Shown: in pieces, positions 11,360 through 22,500 of the stretch
Layout: the number at the start of each line of letters is the position of its first letter
Position numbering within the stretch: position 1 is the first letter of the stretch
DNA from: Polytrichum commune
Taxonomy: Eukaryota; Streptophyta; Polytrichopsida; Polytrichales; Polytrichaceae
DNA: 64,000 nt
Assembly: GCA_950295325.1 (NCBI GenBank)
Contig: OX485804.1
Location: 67,372,033-67,436,032 of the forward strand
Direction of reading: 5' to 3'
The notes under the pieces: model-generated
Databases searched by the model: none
Told to the model about the DNA's origin: nothing
The model's input: the letters and a program-made list of their open reading frames with translations, nothing else
Position numbers and translations under genes: made by a program

Positions 11360-12242
11360 CCTATCCATCATAGCAAACCAAACACATCAACTCCACAAGT
11401 GGCTAGACAACAAAGATATTGACAAAACACTATCAAATGATTTTTGGAACAACCCGATTATCACAAACAAACAAAAAACATGCCTAGTCAAATTCAGAAC
11501 CGGACAATACATGGGACATGCTAGAAAACAACTCTTCTTCGGAAGAAATGCATACCCCTCATATACGTGCCCCATATGCAACGCACAAGAAGCAGACACA
11601 TGGTTACATGTACTCCTCAAATGTAAACAACAACACATTCACGCACTAATAACCAAAAGGCATAACAAAGCCGTATGGGAAATACGCAAACTTCTCATCT
11701 CAAACAAAAAGACAAGATACTACACACTCATGAATGCAGGTACATATAATGAGCTCCCCCAAGAAAACATAGTCCCATCATGGTTACTTCCATGCACATG
11801 TACCACCCAAAGATGTCACTGCAACGCTAGGCTCAAACCTGACATATTATGCATAATAGGACACCCATATAAATCCCCACCACCAGAAGCACCCACACCG
11901 GAAATTACAGTTCAATTCATAGAATTCACATATTGTAATGACAGATTCTCCACTGAAATCATAAATCAAAAAATTACAAAATATCAACCCCTCATAAATA
12001 ATAATATTGCAAAGGGGTGGAACGTAGCCCCACTTATTGTATTAGCATCTGGTGCTAGAGCCACAACTCACATCCCCTCAATGAACGAACTTGAAACAAA
12101 GCTTAAACTCCCTACATCACAAATTAGGAACACATTCAAACAACTTAACACAATTGCCATACAATATGCACACTCAATATTAATCCACAAAAGACGAATA
12201 GAAAATAAACAACCCATCACAGACCTACAAAATCATAATTAA
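11355..12242 (+). pseudogene. Retroelement polyprotein: CCHC knuckle and restriction-like endonuclease
   Basis: After a shift of frame at the A7 run (11348-11354) the polyprotein continues to TAA 12240-12242. A zinc knuckle CPIC-x9-H-x4-C starts at 11568. It is followed by R-L-K-P-D, I-T-V-Q-F-I-E-F, then K-I-T-K-Y and G-W-N-V-A-P-L-I-V. A CCHC knuckle, a K/R-P-D, a following acidic beta strand and a K-x-x-K-Y is the arrangement of the PD-(D/E)XK endonuclease at the C terminus of R2-, NeSL- and Dualen-type elements, which nicks the target. The distance from P-D to the next acidic strand is longer (about 27 residues) than the classic R2 spacing. Within this segment the frame is uninterrupted for almost 300 codons, suggesting fairly recent insertion. 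The full open frame starts at 11199, but the part before 11355 overlaps the RNase H frame. Confidence 0.65.
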
Positions 12243-12746
12243 AATTAGAGAGGGGCAGTGGTCAGACCACTAGTTATTAAGTTACCACCTATAGCTCAGA
12301 AAGGTGGGGAGTAGCCGGCTGGTTGGCATAACTTTCATGCCTATGATTAACTCACTTGCAGCACCAAGTCAAAGTGTATTGCACTAACACGCTCAAACGG
12401 ATTCAACGCGAATCGAACCCAGACCGTATTAATACAACACGCACATCCTCATCCAACCAACCTTGGAACTATGACTTGGCGACCAACCATACAACCAACC
12501 ACCACTTATACTCCAAACAAATATGCACGCTTCTCGTCTCAAACAAAGTAGCAAAACCCACAAAACTCTAAATTAAAACCCATGCACCTACATACCCCCC
12601 TTCCCCCCCCCCCCTCCCGGTTTAACCAGTTAAAACATCAGTTACTAACATAGTGTCTACTCCCTGCAAAGGGTGAAGTAGTATTACACCCAATGCCGCT
12701 ACCCTGGGGTACGGCCACGGTTGTCCTATGAATAGACACTTTATTC
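12243..12746 (+). other. Retroelement 3' untranslated region
   Basis: Non-coding tail of the element. It holds GTGGTC/GACCAC and CCACCT/AGGTGG short inverted repeats near 12260-12305, a C run near 12600-12615, and a segment near 12400-12425 whose minus strand reads like a tRNA T-arm (GGGTTCGATTC). These may be structural signals for the element's own reverse transcriptase, but that is an inference. Confidence 0.45.
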
Positions 12747-12787
12747 ACTCCGGTCCCTAATAGGGACCGGAGTTCTTCTTCTTCTTC
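12747..12787 (+). repeat. Retroelement 3' hairpin and TTC tail
   Basis: ACTCCGGTCCCT at 12747-12758 pairs perfectly with 12762-12773 around a three-base loop, and is followed at once by about five TTC repeats to 12787. A 3' stem-loop plus a short simple-repeat tail is a common priming signal of non-LTR elements. The downstream target duplication begins inside the last TTC unit at 12786. Confidence 0.75.
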
Positions 12788-12796
12788 CTAGAGACA
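12786..12796. repeat. 3' target site duplication of retroelement
   Basis: Exact copy of the 11 bases at 9332-9342, placed straight after the TTC tail. Confidence 0.75.
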
Positions 12797-15700
12797 AAGC
12801 CAACAAACACCAAACATAAGCATGTTAAAAAAAAAGTTGGACTATGTTGTCAAATTAGGTCCCTATTCTACACCCAATAGTGAATATAATTATGTTTTTG
12901 GTTAAAGAATCAAAAAACATGCAATCCAATAACCATTATTGAATCATGGAAAGTCATACATTCAATCCAATTTTCTTTGATGCTTCATTGTAGATTTGCT
13001 AATGCAGCACATGTTCCGTTGTATAGATACAATCGGTAGAAGTTGGGGCATGAGAAACAATCCGAATAATACCCATACATGCATTGGGGGTCAAGCTCAA
13101 ATCAAATACCTATTATAAAGTATGTTTTGGAGACCTTCAAAACATTGCTTGTGGGGTGATCTTGTTCTAATACCAATGTTAGATACAAAAATGGTCCCAG
13201 GTTTTTCATCTATTCCAGTTTGGCCAACTCGTACACTGACCTAAGTTGGTAGCGTATGAAGCACACTCCCAACCACAATTTTTACTCATAAACACATAGG
13301 ACAAGGAACATGAATGCGAAACATAATCATAGATTTTCTTTCCCTTCGGTTATTATCACTTTTGAAGCCAATGAGCTCACATTATGCAATGTGAACACCT
13401 TGAGAATGTAGTGTTATTAAGCCCCTAAGGAGCCCCTCAAGTGCCAATCGTCAAGATTTGGGTTTTTACAAATGTGGGCAATGCTCATTCTTCTTGGTAG
13501 AACCCATTTGTGAATTTGTTTTCCAAGCTTGGTTTGCTATTGTAGTTTTTGTGTTAGGTTTGTAATGGTAGTTCCTAATTACACGCACACGCATGTGGAT
13601 ATAAAGATATTTATTGATATTACCCTAAATCTTGTGATTGATGACCGCTTGAAAGTCAATACATGGGCATTGTTGGGTTGCTGAACTTTATGAAGGGCAT
13701 GCTATGTAGAAAATGGTAGGAAGGTCCATTGATTTCCAACGTTAGCATTAGGTTTGGCCTAATCAAATATTATTGTTGTCACCTTAAAATTGTTCGAACG
13801 AGATGAGTATGTATAATTCTCTTCACTTTGGGAAATCAAGATCTATAGTTTGTCTATGACCTAGAATAGCATTTATGCTTATAAAACCATTGGTGAGATC
13901 CTCAAACAATTTAGTAGCTAATCATAGAAGTGACAAATATAAGATTTGTTTTTCTTTGATCCATTTAGCTTTGTCAAGACCCCTCACGCGCGTGCACAGT
14001 TAAGAAGCGTGCTCTTCTAAGGCATATAAATTACCATGTTCTCCATACTTCTTTAAGTTTTAGATCCATAACTATGCAATAGTTGCAAGCACATGGTATT
14101 GATATTTTGTTGCCAACAACAAAACATCATTATGCATATTTATACTACACATCCATTTTGCAATCAAGATATAACATGTTTATTTTTTACGCAAATACTC
14201 TTATGTATAAATACAAAAAACTCACTTTTATTATAGATTGTGAGCCAATTTTTGAGGGTTATGGTTTCACTATCAACAATTTAGTGATATTTTGATGGAA
14301 TTTGTACTTAGATTGATGAAAGAGGTGAACTATGGGCAAAGTAAGCGGTCATAACTATAATGATGGGCTTAGGAGCTTGTAGTTAGTTACACTATCATTG
14401 TCCCCCCTCGAGGGAGGCAAAGCAAGACATACATTTCTTTGATTAGTTTTGAGCGTATTGTTAAACTTATAGTCTTGTCTCCCTCGGCACATAGATTGTG
14501 CGAGGCCGATAGTTAAACTAATTTATGTGAACCAATTAGCAATTACCACAACGATTTCGGGATTGCACCTTTGAGATTAAGTGATTTGTTATTTTGGATA
14601 TGAGTTATACATCAGTGTTGACGGTCGGCCATCCATGGTTGTACAACATGTTAATCATGATCATAATGGTATAAGGAGCCAATGTTAAACCATCATGATA
14701 TGCTCGCATGGCCATATATTTCATGACATGAAACATGTAAGATGGTTCAATATACTTTGATGCATGACACATCCTAGGTACATGAGATCTCAAAATACAT
14801 GCAAACATTTTTACAACGGAAACCTATATCGAACCCCATATTCTTATTCTTATTTAAGAACCGCAGCCGATCAAATGGTGAATATTATGCTAATGTGTTT
14901 GAATAGATTACCAAGGAGGTGGTTGAGGATTAGGGCACGGGTTAGGGTTAACATGAAGCAATGCTTATGGAGTTTACACTGCATATGAACATGATAATAC
15001 ATTGTTTGTTGTGAGCCACTTGTATAAAACAACATACCACATGAATCATTGCACAATTTTTTTCTTTGTCATACTATGTTCTTTCATGTGTAGATGTTGG
15101 TCCCAAGTGTGTCTCCTACAACTTAGGATATTTCTATATCCAGGATATCAGTTTGTCGAAATAGGGATATGTATAATGTTTGAATGTCCATGTCTTACTT
15201 AGAAATCAATAGGAAAAGATTCGTGGATTTCATACAACCATGATGTTTTATTTACATGAACTTTGTGTTATGGTTTCTCATGTCAACGACTTAGCATGTT
15301 TTCATGTATACATCTATGTTCAGAGGGTAATGAAATGGAGGGTAGTTTGGTGCACGGTAGTGTTTTGGACCCCTTTGTTTATGATTGATTTTCTTGTTTT
15401 TTGATTTGCATGTACATTATAGGTAATCTTAAAAATATTGTGCACTAAGTTTATCAAGGGATGTGTTTCTTAACAAAGATTCTCCACCCTTGAAACCCAT
15501 TTTTCCATGTACATCAGACGTTTTCATTCATCCAACATTTTTAATCCATCCAACGTGCAACATGCTTACAAACAAATCATACTAAACATAAATCTTAGGA
15601 TCCTACAATTCAACCCCTGTATTAATCCTATTAGAAAGTAGTGGCCTATATTTTATACATATTTACTTTACTTATGATGGGATTATCTATTTTTTCATTG

Positions 15701-17619
15701 ACTTCTCATTATTTGGAATTCCTTTATAATTTGTTTAATTTTAGATTAATATAATATTCCCTATAGTATATTGCACATCGTTTGTAAAATGCACTAAGTG
15801 CCCCACATGTAGTTGTGAGAAAAAGATCATTAGTCCACACAAACACAAAGACCACAAAAATATAGAGACACACACCCTAGGGATGACAAGGAAAACACTT
15901 ATTTTAAGAAATCATCCATGATAATGAATAAAATTGAATCAATTTTCATATGTCTATACCCTTACACATGGAACCGATTGTCACATGTAGGTATGCATTT
16001 CCCTCCCTTTTTCATACCATTTGTTATTTTTTAAATTAAGAAACTATGAGCAACAATTATACTTTTATGTTTTTACACACATGACTCGTATTTTATTAGG
16101 GGTTTGTATTCATAATACTTTAAGCATTCATCTCAAAAGAATTAAAAGGTGCCCTATGTTTGATCTCACATTGTTTTTTAACTTTTCTAAATGACCGACC
16201 TAGGTATGGTTTTGAGGTTTGTAGTATCGTTCCACATGTATGTACTTTCCACACAACAACTAAACTTAATTGTGAGGATGTGTACAATGACGTGCACAAT
16301 TTTGACTTGGAAGCTCATCAGAAAATACAATATCATTTGCTTGGGCGATTTTATCACTATGACGATTGTCACATGACATTGTAGTGTAAACTGAGGGCAA
16401 ACCACAATCAGTGCATCGTGGAGCATGCACATATTGCAGCAGATTGGATATCTTATTTCCGGGAAGGAGAGGGTAATAAGGAAGACATAACATTCTAGTG
16501 TAGTAACCATAGTTGTTGACTACATCCAAAAACAATTACGGCATCCTGCTTAAATCACCTCTTTATTGACAGACTTGTTTGTCAGAATTGGACCATGATT
16601 TTCCATAAAATTATAGTAACAAAATATGATATGTAAGTTATTATAATCTTTACACTTTTGAATGTTTCAAGTTAATGTCAATATGGCCCCTATGACTTGT
16701 CATGGTAGTTAGAAATGACATTAATGTTGACATGGTCCCTATTGAGAAGAATATGACAAGAAATGCAAGTCAATCCTTAAGAATAAAAGACATGTTGGGA
16801 AACGAGACTCTAAAACATAGAGGGAAATTTTATCAAAAGTGGTCGTTATGACTAAATTCTCTATCAAGGTCATGTACGCACAACAACACATTGCACACTT
16901 CTATTTCATCAAATCAATAATATACAACATATGTGGCCATATTGTTCATGGTAACATGAAGGCCAATGACAAATCAAGTTCTCAACTTATATGTTGCTAG
17001 AATTAAGGAATTGGATTATCACCCAACAAAACTTGGAAATATCAATGCTCTAAACTACGACACTCTATCATTGCAACATGAAGAAAGTAATCAATAAGTA
17101 ATGAAGAGGTAACAAGGGACCTATTTCTATATGGCCAAGATGTTGTGTATTTCACAAACTGAAAGTGAGATGATTGGTTGTCATGTCATAAATAATGGTT
17201 TTGAACTCATCAAGGCAACATGCTTTATGCAAGGCAATATACAATCATTGTCATTGAATCTTATCTTGAAACATTGAAGGACAATACTCAAATAAGAGAA
17301 TAAATGAATGGTGGCCATATAGGTTGATACATGAACTAAAAAACGATGCACCCCTTCATTTTAAGTACGGAGCTTGAGGAAAATGTAGGAATAAACATCA
17401 TCAAGGCATGGTTGTGGATGCTTTGATGAAGGCTAGAGAAACACCACACAATCATAAAACATTCCATGATATACACGAGGGTTCAAATTTTATTACATCC
17501 CTGACACAACCTCGTATGCAATAAATTGTTCATAAAACAACATGTCATGATTATCTCATGGATGGGAATAAACCACATAAAGGTTCCTAGGCAACTTTCA
17601 TCGTGAGGTGGAGATTTAT
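12797..17619. other. Gene-poor AT-rich sequence
   Basis: I see no gene, RNA gene or well-bounded element. All open frames are under about 110 codons, overlap on both strands (for example 16160-16535) and lack domains. It is probably old transposon and intergenic sequence. Confidence 0.4.
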
Positions 17620-17844
17620 CCTCACCAACACTCAAGGTTACGATGGAAGCTTCTTACCATCCTCAACGAGATGGTGGTGGTGACTAAACCTAGTCGTCAC
17701 CATTGCTTGAGGTTATGTTAGAAAGTTTTATTCACCCTCAATGAGGTGTGGGTGGTGAATTAACCTAGTCGCCACCACCGCTAGAGGCAAAGTAAGAAGG
17801 TTTATTTCAAACTCAATTAGGTGGTGATGGTGATTTAACTTAGT
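17620..17844. repeat. 75-bp tandem repeat, three copies
   Basis: Copies at about 17620-17694, 17695-17769 and 17770-17844 share the order 'C-N-C-A-C-C ... GAGGT/GAGGC ... TCAATGAGGTG ... GGTGAATTAACCTAGT'. The second and third are both exactly 75 bp. The copies have diverged by many substitutions, so the array is old. Confidence 0.7.
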
Positions 17845-19169
17845 TGGCTTGAGGCTATGGCGAGGGCTAGAGTTAGAGTTAGGTAATAGGAGGTAACCTC
17901 ATTTTGAGGATCTTGAGATTAAACAACCTCTCCAAGCAAGGTTGAGAGCTCATCTTTTCTAAGTTGAGTGTCTCAACTAAGCTTGTGAGATGTAGTTTAC
18001 AACTTGCTTGATTAAACGTGTAGATCCACGCGTCTTTGTGTGACACTAGCTCAATTCATCATCAAAAAAATTTTGAGCACAATTATAAGGATTTTACTCT
18101 AAAAAAATTATTTACCTCTAAGAATGTAAACATAATTGCATGTGTATTTGGGTGTCTAATTTAGCTTGAGTGAGGAAAAACCACCGAAATAGAGGACCTA
18201 ATTTAGGCTTTAAAATATGTGTGTATGTGTGTGTGCACACGTGAGTGACTAGTGTTATAGCTAGTCAAACATTTGGAGTTTTTCATGGCATAAAGGTGCA
18301 TGGAAGCTTGAGGATGCCATTTGATCACGGAGATATCAAAGGGTTGCGCTTTGTAGCTAGCAACTATTAGAAGGCGGTGATAAGAATCCTTGGAGGTTTG
18401 TAGGGTTTTAAGCATTGTTGAAAGAGGGTTTGTGAGCCCAAAATGGTGCCCACATGTGGTGATTAACTCTTCGAAACCAATTTTAGTTTGACTTTGATGA
18501 GTTATGATTATTCACAAAACATAAAAAGAGTGAAGTGTGGTGTGGATTTAACTTTAGGCATTAGGGGGTGTTGTGTGATTATTTCAAGGTTTGATTTCAA
18601 TGAGAGTATGCCTTGATTATGTGAGTAGGGGGGGGGGGGTAAGGGAAGCAAGGTGAGCTCCGCGGGTTAAATGCCCACTTTTGGATCCACCTTGTTAGTT
18701 TAGGAAGAAGAAAGCTTGGTGGATGGGGATTAGTCCCTACTTTGGAGGAGAAGGTTAAGGGATTGTGATTGGAGGTGCTAATCCTCTCACCCTATCCTCA
18801 CCTCTCTCTCCCTCTCTCCCTCTTTGCTACTTAAGGTGTTTTTTCTCTCATTTCCCTCTCTCTCCATCAAGCACTCTCAAGGGAGCAAGTTCTTAAGAGC
18901 TTGAGCCACGTGGGTGGGTTATTAGTTTTAGTGAAATTAATTAGTTAAGCTCTCTCTCTCTCTCTCATTATCTCATTATAAAAGGGGGAGAAGCTCTTAG
19001 AGCTTGAGACAAGGTGTGTGGATTAAGTAGCTATTAGAGTAGTTGTGTGTTAGATTAGTTCATTAGCGGGGTAAGTTAGTACACGTAGCCAAAGGACAAG
19101 GAGAAAGGAGTTAGGGTGATGCTCGACTAGCACCTAGGGTCGGTTAGTGAATGTAGCTCATAGCTGACC
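17845..19169. other. Intergenic sequence with pyrimidine tracts
   Basis: No gene is supported. The stretch contains a G run near 18629-18638, CT-rich tracts near 18795-18865 and a CT microsatellite at 18952-18966. Such tracts are common near plant promoters, but no coding sequence follows. Confidence 0.4.
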
Positions 19170-19576
19170 CAAGGCCGAAGCCAACCGGTTCAAGGCCGAA
19201 GCCACAGTTTCAGGCCGCAGCCACCAGTCCAGGCCGGGGCCAAAGTTCAAGGCCGAAGCCACAGTTTCAGGCCGCAGCCACCAGTCCAGGCCGGGGCCAA
19301 AGTTCAAGGCCGAAGCCACAATTCAGGCCGAAGCAACGTTCCAGGCCGAAGCCACAGTTCCAGGCCGAAGCCGCAGTTCAGGCCGCATCCACCAGTCCAG
19401 GCCGAGGCCAGAGTTCAAGGCCGAAGCCACGGTTCCAGGCCGAAGCCATAGTTCAGGCCGAAGCAACATTCCAGGCCGAAGCCGCAGTTCAAGCCGAACC
19501 CACAGTTTCAGGCCGCAGCCACCAGTCCAGGCCGAAGCAACGTTCCAGGCCGCAGCCGAAGCCAACACAAGGGCCA
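19170..19576. repeat. GC-rich minisatellite, 19-bp unit with 57-bp higher-order repeat
   Basis: About twenty degenerate copies of a unit near AGGCCGAAGCCACAGTTCC fill this block. Two adjacent 57-bp blocks, 19192-19248 and 19249-19305, are identical and each consists of three different 19-bp units, so the array has a higher-order period. Base composition differs sharply from the AT-rich surroundings. Because 57 is a multiple of three the array stays open in several frames, which explains the 92-codon minus-strand frame here. Confidence 0.85.
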
Positions 19577-22500
19577 ACTGATCCGGTGGGAGTGCAATCA
19601 ATTAACAAGGCCTAGCAACTTAGTTGTCTAGCCCGAAAACTAATCTAAATCACACCAGGCTATGGTAGGCCATCCTAGATCTTAAGTAAGGGTTGGGGTT
19701 TATTAGACTAGGTAGGGTTGTATGTGACTCTTTGAATGTATTAATGATGGATCATGGAGGTGAGTGTTTTTAAACACTTGCAATCCCTTGGTCAAAATAA
19801 GATCACGTGTGCCACGAATGGAGAATGTGGAGGATCTTGGCAAGGTCAATACAAGGGGAGTAAAGATCAAGGGTGCTAGGGGACTCTCTTTAAGGGCGTG
19901 CGTGGCCAAGGCCGCGGGTTGGACCCTTGAGAAATCACATTCCACCACACGCCAAGAGATTCAAAACAATGTAACAAGTTAAGTTAAGATAAAGTGAGTA
20001 CCTTGGGCATGAAAGCCACATAGCAATTCATACGATGATGTTATGAAGTGAATGTGATTCTCAAAACCATCACCCGGACTAGGACGCTTAAGGGTGGTGG
20101 GTTTGGCCTCACAGGGTTATGACTCGATTTTTTTGTATTGCACAAGCTTTGGTTGCAATTTTGTAGTTGGTGCAAAAGCTTTGGCCAGATTTATAGTTAA
20201 CAAAGAAAAGGAGTTCAAATAATGTACAATTATGTGCAAAGAAGGGGAATGACGTAAATTTTTGTGATGGGGTTGGGCATGGTGAAACCAAAGATGAGAA
20301 AGGAAATGCTAAACTTCTAGATAGACCATCTTAAATGCAATAATGTACACTGCAAAAATATGATCTATTTTAAATATAGGGTAATAATTGAGCTTCAAGC
20401 TAACAAACAATTATTCCTTTAGATGTACTCATCACGGTAAGCAAATTTGAGCTCATACATTAGAGGCAAGTAGGTGGATGGTGAGAGAAAACTTGAGGTT
20501 GAGGTGGAGGAAGACAAAAAAATCAAAGACAATTGTTTAAGTAGGGGAGGCTATTGAATCCAATGCTGAAGGGGTGGCTTAGGGCAAACACTTCTCAAAA
20601 AATTAGAAACTACATGCAGCCAAAGATATGGGTTTTACGGTATCACAAAACATTGAAGAGGTTTTGTAATAAAGAGGCCTCACAAAATATGTGACTTTGA
20701 GTTCAAAATAACGTAGGTTGTTATAAATTCCATGAAATTAAGTTTATTTTATTTTTAAGATACCATGGCATAAATCATATGTCATCAGTCTATGGTTTTG
20801 CAATGTGAGGATTTCATATTGTTTGTGAAGGCATATCTAATTTTTGTATCAGGAAATTCTAAAATCGCTTTGAGGCTGAACCGCATTGCAATGAATTATT
20901 GGCTCTACCTTTGAGATGCTTTTTGAAGTGAGCCAAAGTTTGACCTTGGTTGGAGAACCAACTAGAATTGGCCATGTGTGTAGGATAATCACATGGCATA
21001 GCGTTCTTGTGACAAACCACTTATTGATTTATAATAAACATACGGTACATGAAAATGATTTACCCCATCCTTTCAAAGTAATTGAAAGGTATTACAAAAT
21101 ATGTGTAATTAGAAAATTACCTTATCGAATGGGTCATTTAATTACTTCTCACCAAGATAATTCCCTCAAAGAAATGATGATTGTGCATGGAACAAACAAA
21201 GGAATGCATGGTTCCTTTGGGAGTGGAAAATTGATCAAATTCAAGGACTTTGTAAATGATTTAACCTTGTGTTGTGACTTGCAAGTATTGTGCCACAAAT
21301 TTTTTAATCCCTACATGTGTGGAGGGCGTTGCTCTATCACATAAAAAGATCATCTACATATAATTACACAAAATTTGAGCAAGGGTATGTGGACGAGATC
21401 CTCATATGAAGGCAATATTGGGTGCCATGCTATGTACACTTGTTGGGAGGGATTGCTTGAAATAGCGGATCAATCACCCCAATACATCTCACACTCGAAG
21501 AAGAAGGTATGAGGGAGATTGAAACTAACCTGAGAGGTTGATGTAGGAGGCTAGGGAGAATCTTTGAAAAGGTAAAGACTCGTGGTTGGGACTAGTCCTC
21601 CATCTTAACCATACAAACATGTGCTTCATGTATTGCAACCATGGACAAAAGGTAAAGATAATGTAGTCGTGAGCAAAGGATACGCTTAGATGAAGAGGCT
21701 CATCTCTACTATGTGAGGTGTTATCGAGCAACAAATTGTCCAAGTTTGGTAACGTGTTTTGGACGCACATTTTCGAATCTTGGTCCACACAAATGGTCTT
21801 TGAGGAAGTGCAACACCTACATTGTGCAAGGTTTTTAAGTTGCCACAATAAAATGAAACCAATCTATATGAAGAGAAAATCCTCACAAGTTGCTTTATGC
21901 ACGAGACAAAAGGCCGTTGAGAAGAGCAAAGTAGTGAAAAAAAAATTTGATGTCATACATTGGAGATGTCGAGTTTGCTTGTTGATGGAATACTTTAAGC
22001 ATGATTGTCATGAGAAGGCAGAGGAACCCAAATATAATCTTATAGTTCAAGTATTTGGAAGGTAGGGTCATCCATTGGCAAAGTGTTACACCCTACATTC
22101 TAGGTTGAATCTCAATCAACTAGAGGTGAAGGGTGAAGGGTTAATAAACGGAGGTTGTGTTCCTCCAGTTGACATATCTTTGCAGGCTAAGTATGTTGAG
22201 CTTAGGGCATAATTGGTAGTCTTGGAATCCAACAAGGAATAACTTTAATACACGTCAAATTTTGACAACCAATTTTTGTGTGGAGCGGCGTGGAGGAACA
22301 ACCAAGATGTTGAATGGTGTGTGGGGATGAGGTCGAAGACCACATTCAATGGAGCAAAAGGTGATGATTTATGCTAGACCCACATCATGGAAAGGCCGTC
22401 CGGCAAGTTAGGTTGCTCGAGTCATTTGTGTTTAGAGAGATACAACACCAACCTCCTCTATGGTACCAATGGATTGCCAAGAGGTTTGTAGGATTTTTGC

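Larger units (their letters stand above)
9343..12785 (+). mobile_element. Non-LTR retrotransposon copy with RNase H and restriction-like endonuclease
   Basis: The 3.44-kb unit is bounded by the 11-bp direct repeats 9332-9342 and 12786-12796 and ends in a 12-bp-stem hairpin plus a TTC tail, all typical of target-primed retrotransposons. The plus strand is rich in A and C with long C runs. Coding content from 5' to 3' is: a poorly conserved region, a methyltransferase-like region, RNase H, a CX2CX9HX4C knuckle and a restriction-like endonuclease. No reverse transcriptase core (F/Y-A-D-D) is visible, so the copy is probably 5' truncated within or after the RT domain. The coding frame is broken at C runs 9769-9778 and 9986-9991, by TAA at 10889-10891, and near the A run 11348-11354, so this copy cannot make one polyprotein. 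Confidence 0.75.

Noticed and set aside
12392-12430. tRNA-like T-arm (GGGTTCGATTC on the minus strand) and a TAGCTCAG box A-like motif near 12291
   Set aside because: The two motifs are on opposite strands, and no acceptor stem or anticodon arm can be paired, so there is no tRNA gene. They lie in the retroelement 3' UTR.
19323-19601. 92-codon minus-strand frame rich in repeated LRPGTVASAWN-type peptides
   Set aside because: It is a by-product of the minisatellite, whose 57-bp period keeps frames open.
20916-21344. 142-codon plus-strand open frame with an ATG start
   Set aside because: No recognisable domain or splice partners. Composition resembles the surrounding AT-rich sequence, and neighbouring frames of similar kind are featureless. 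Kept as intergenic.
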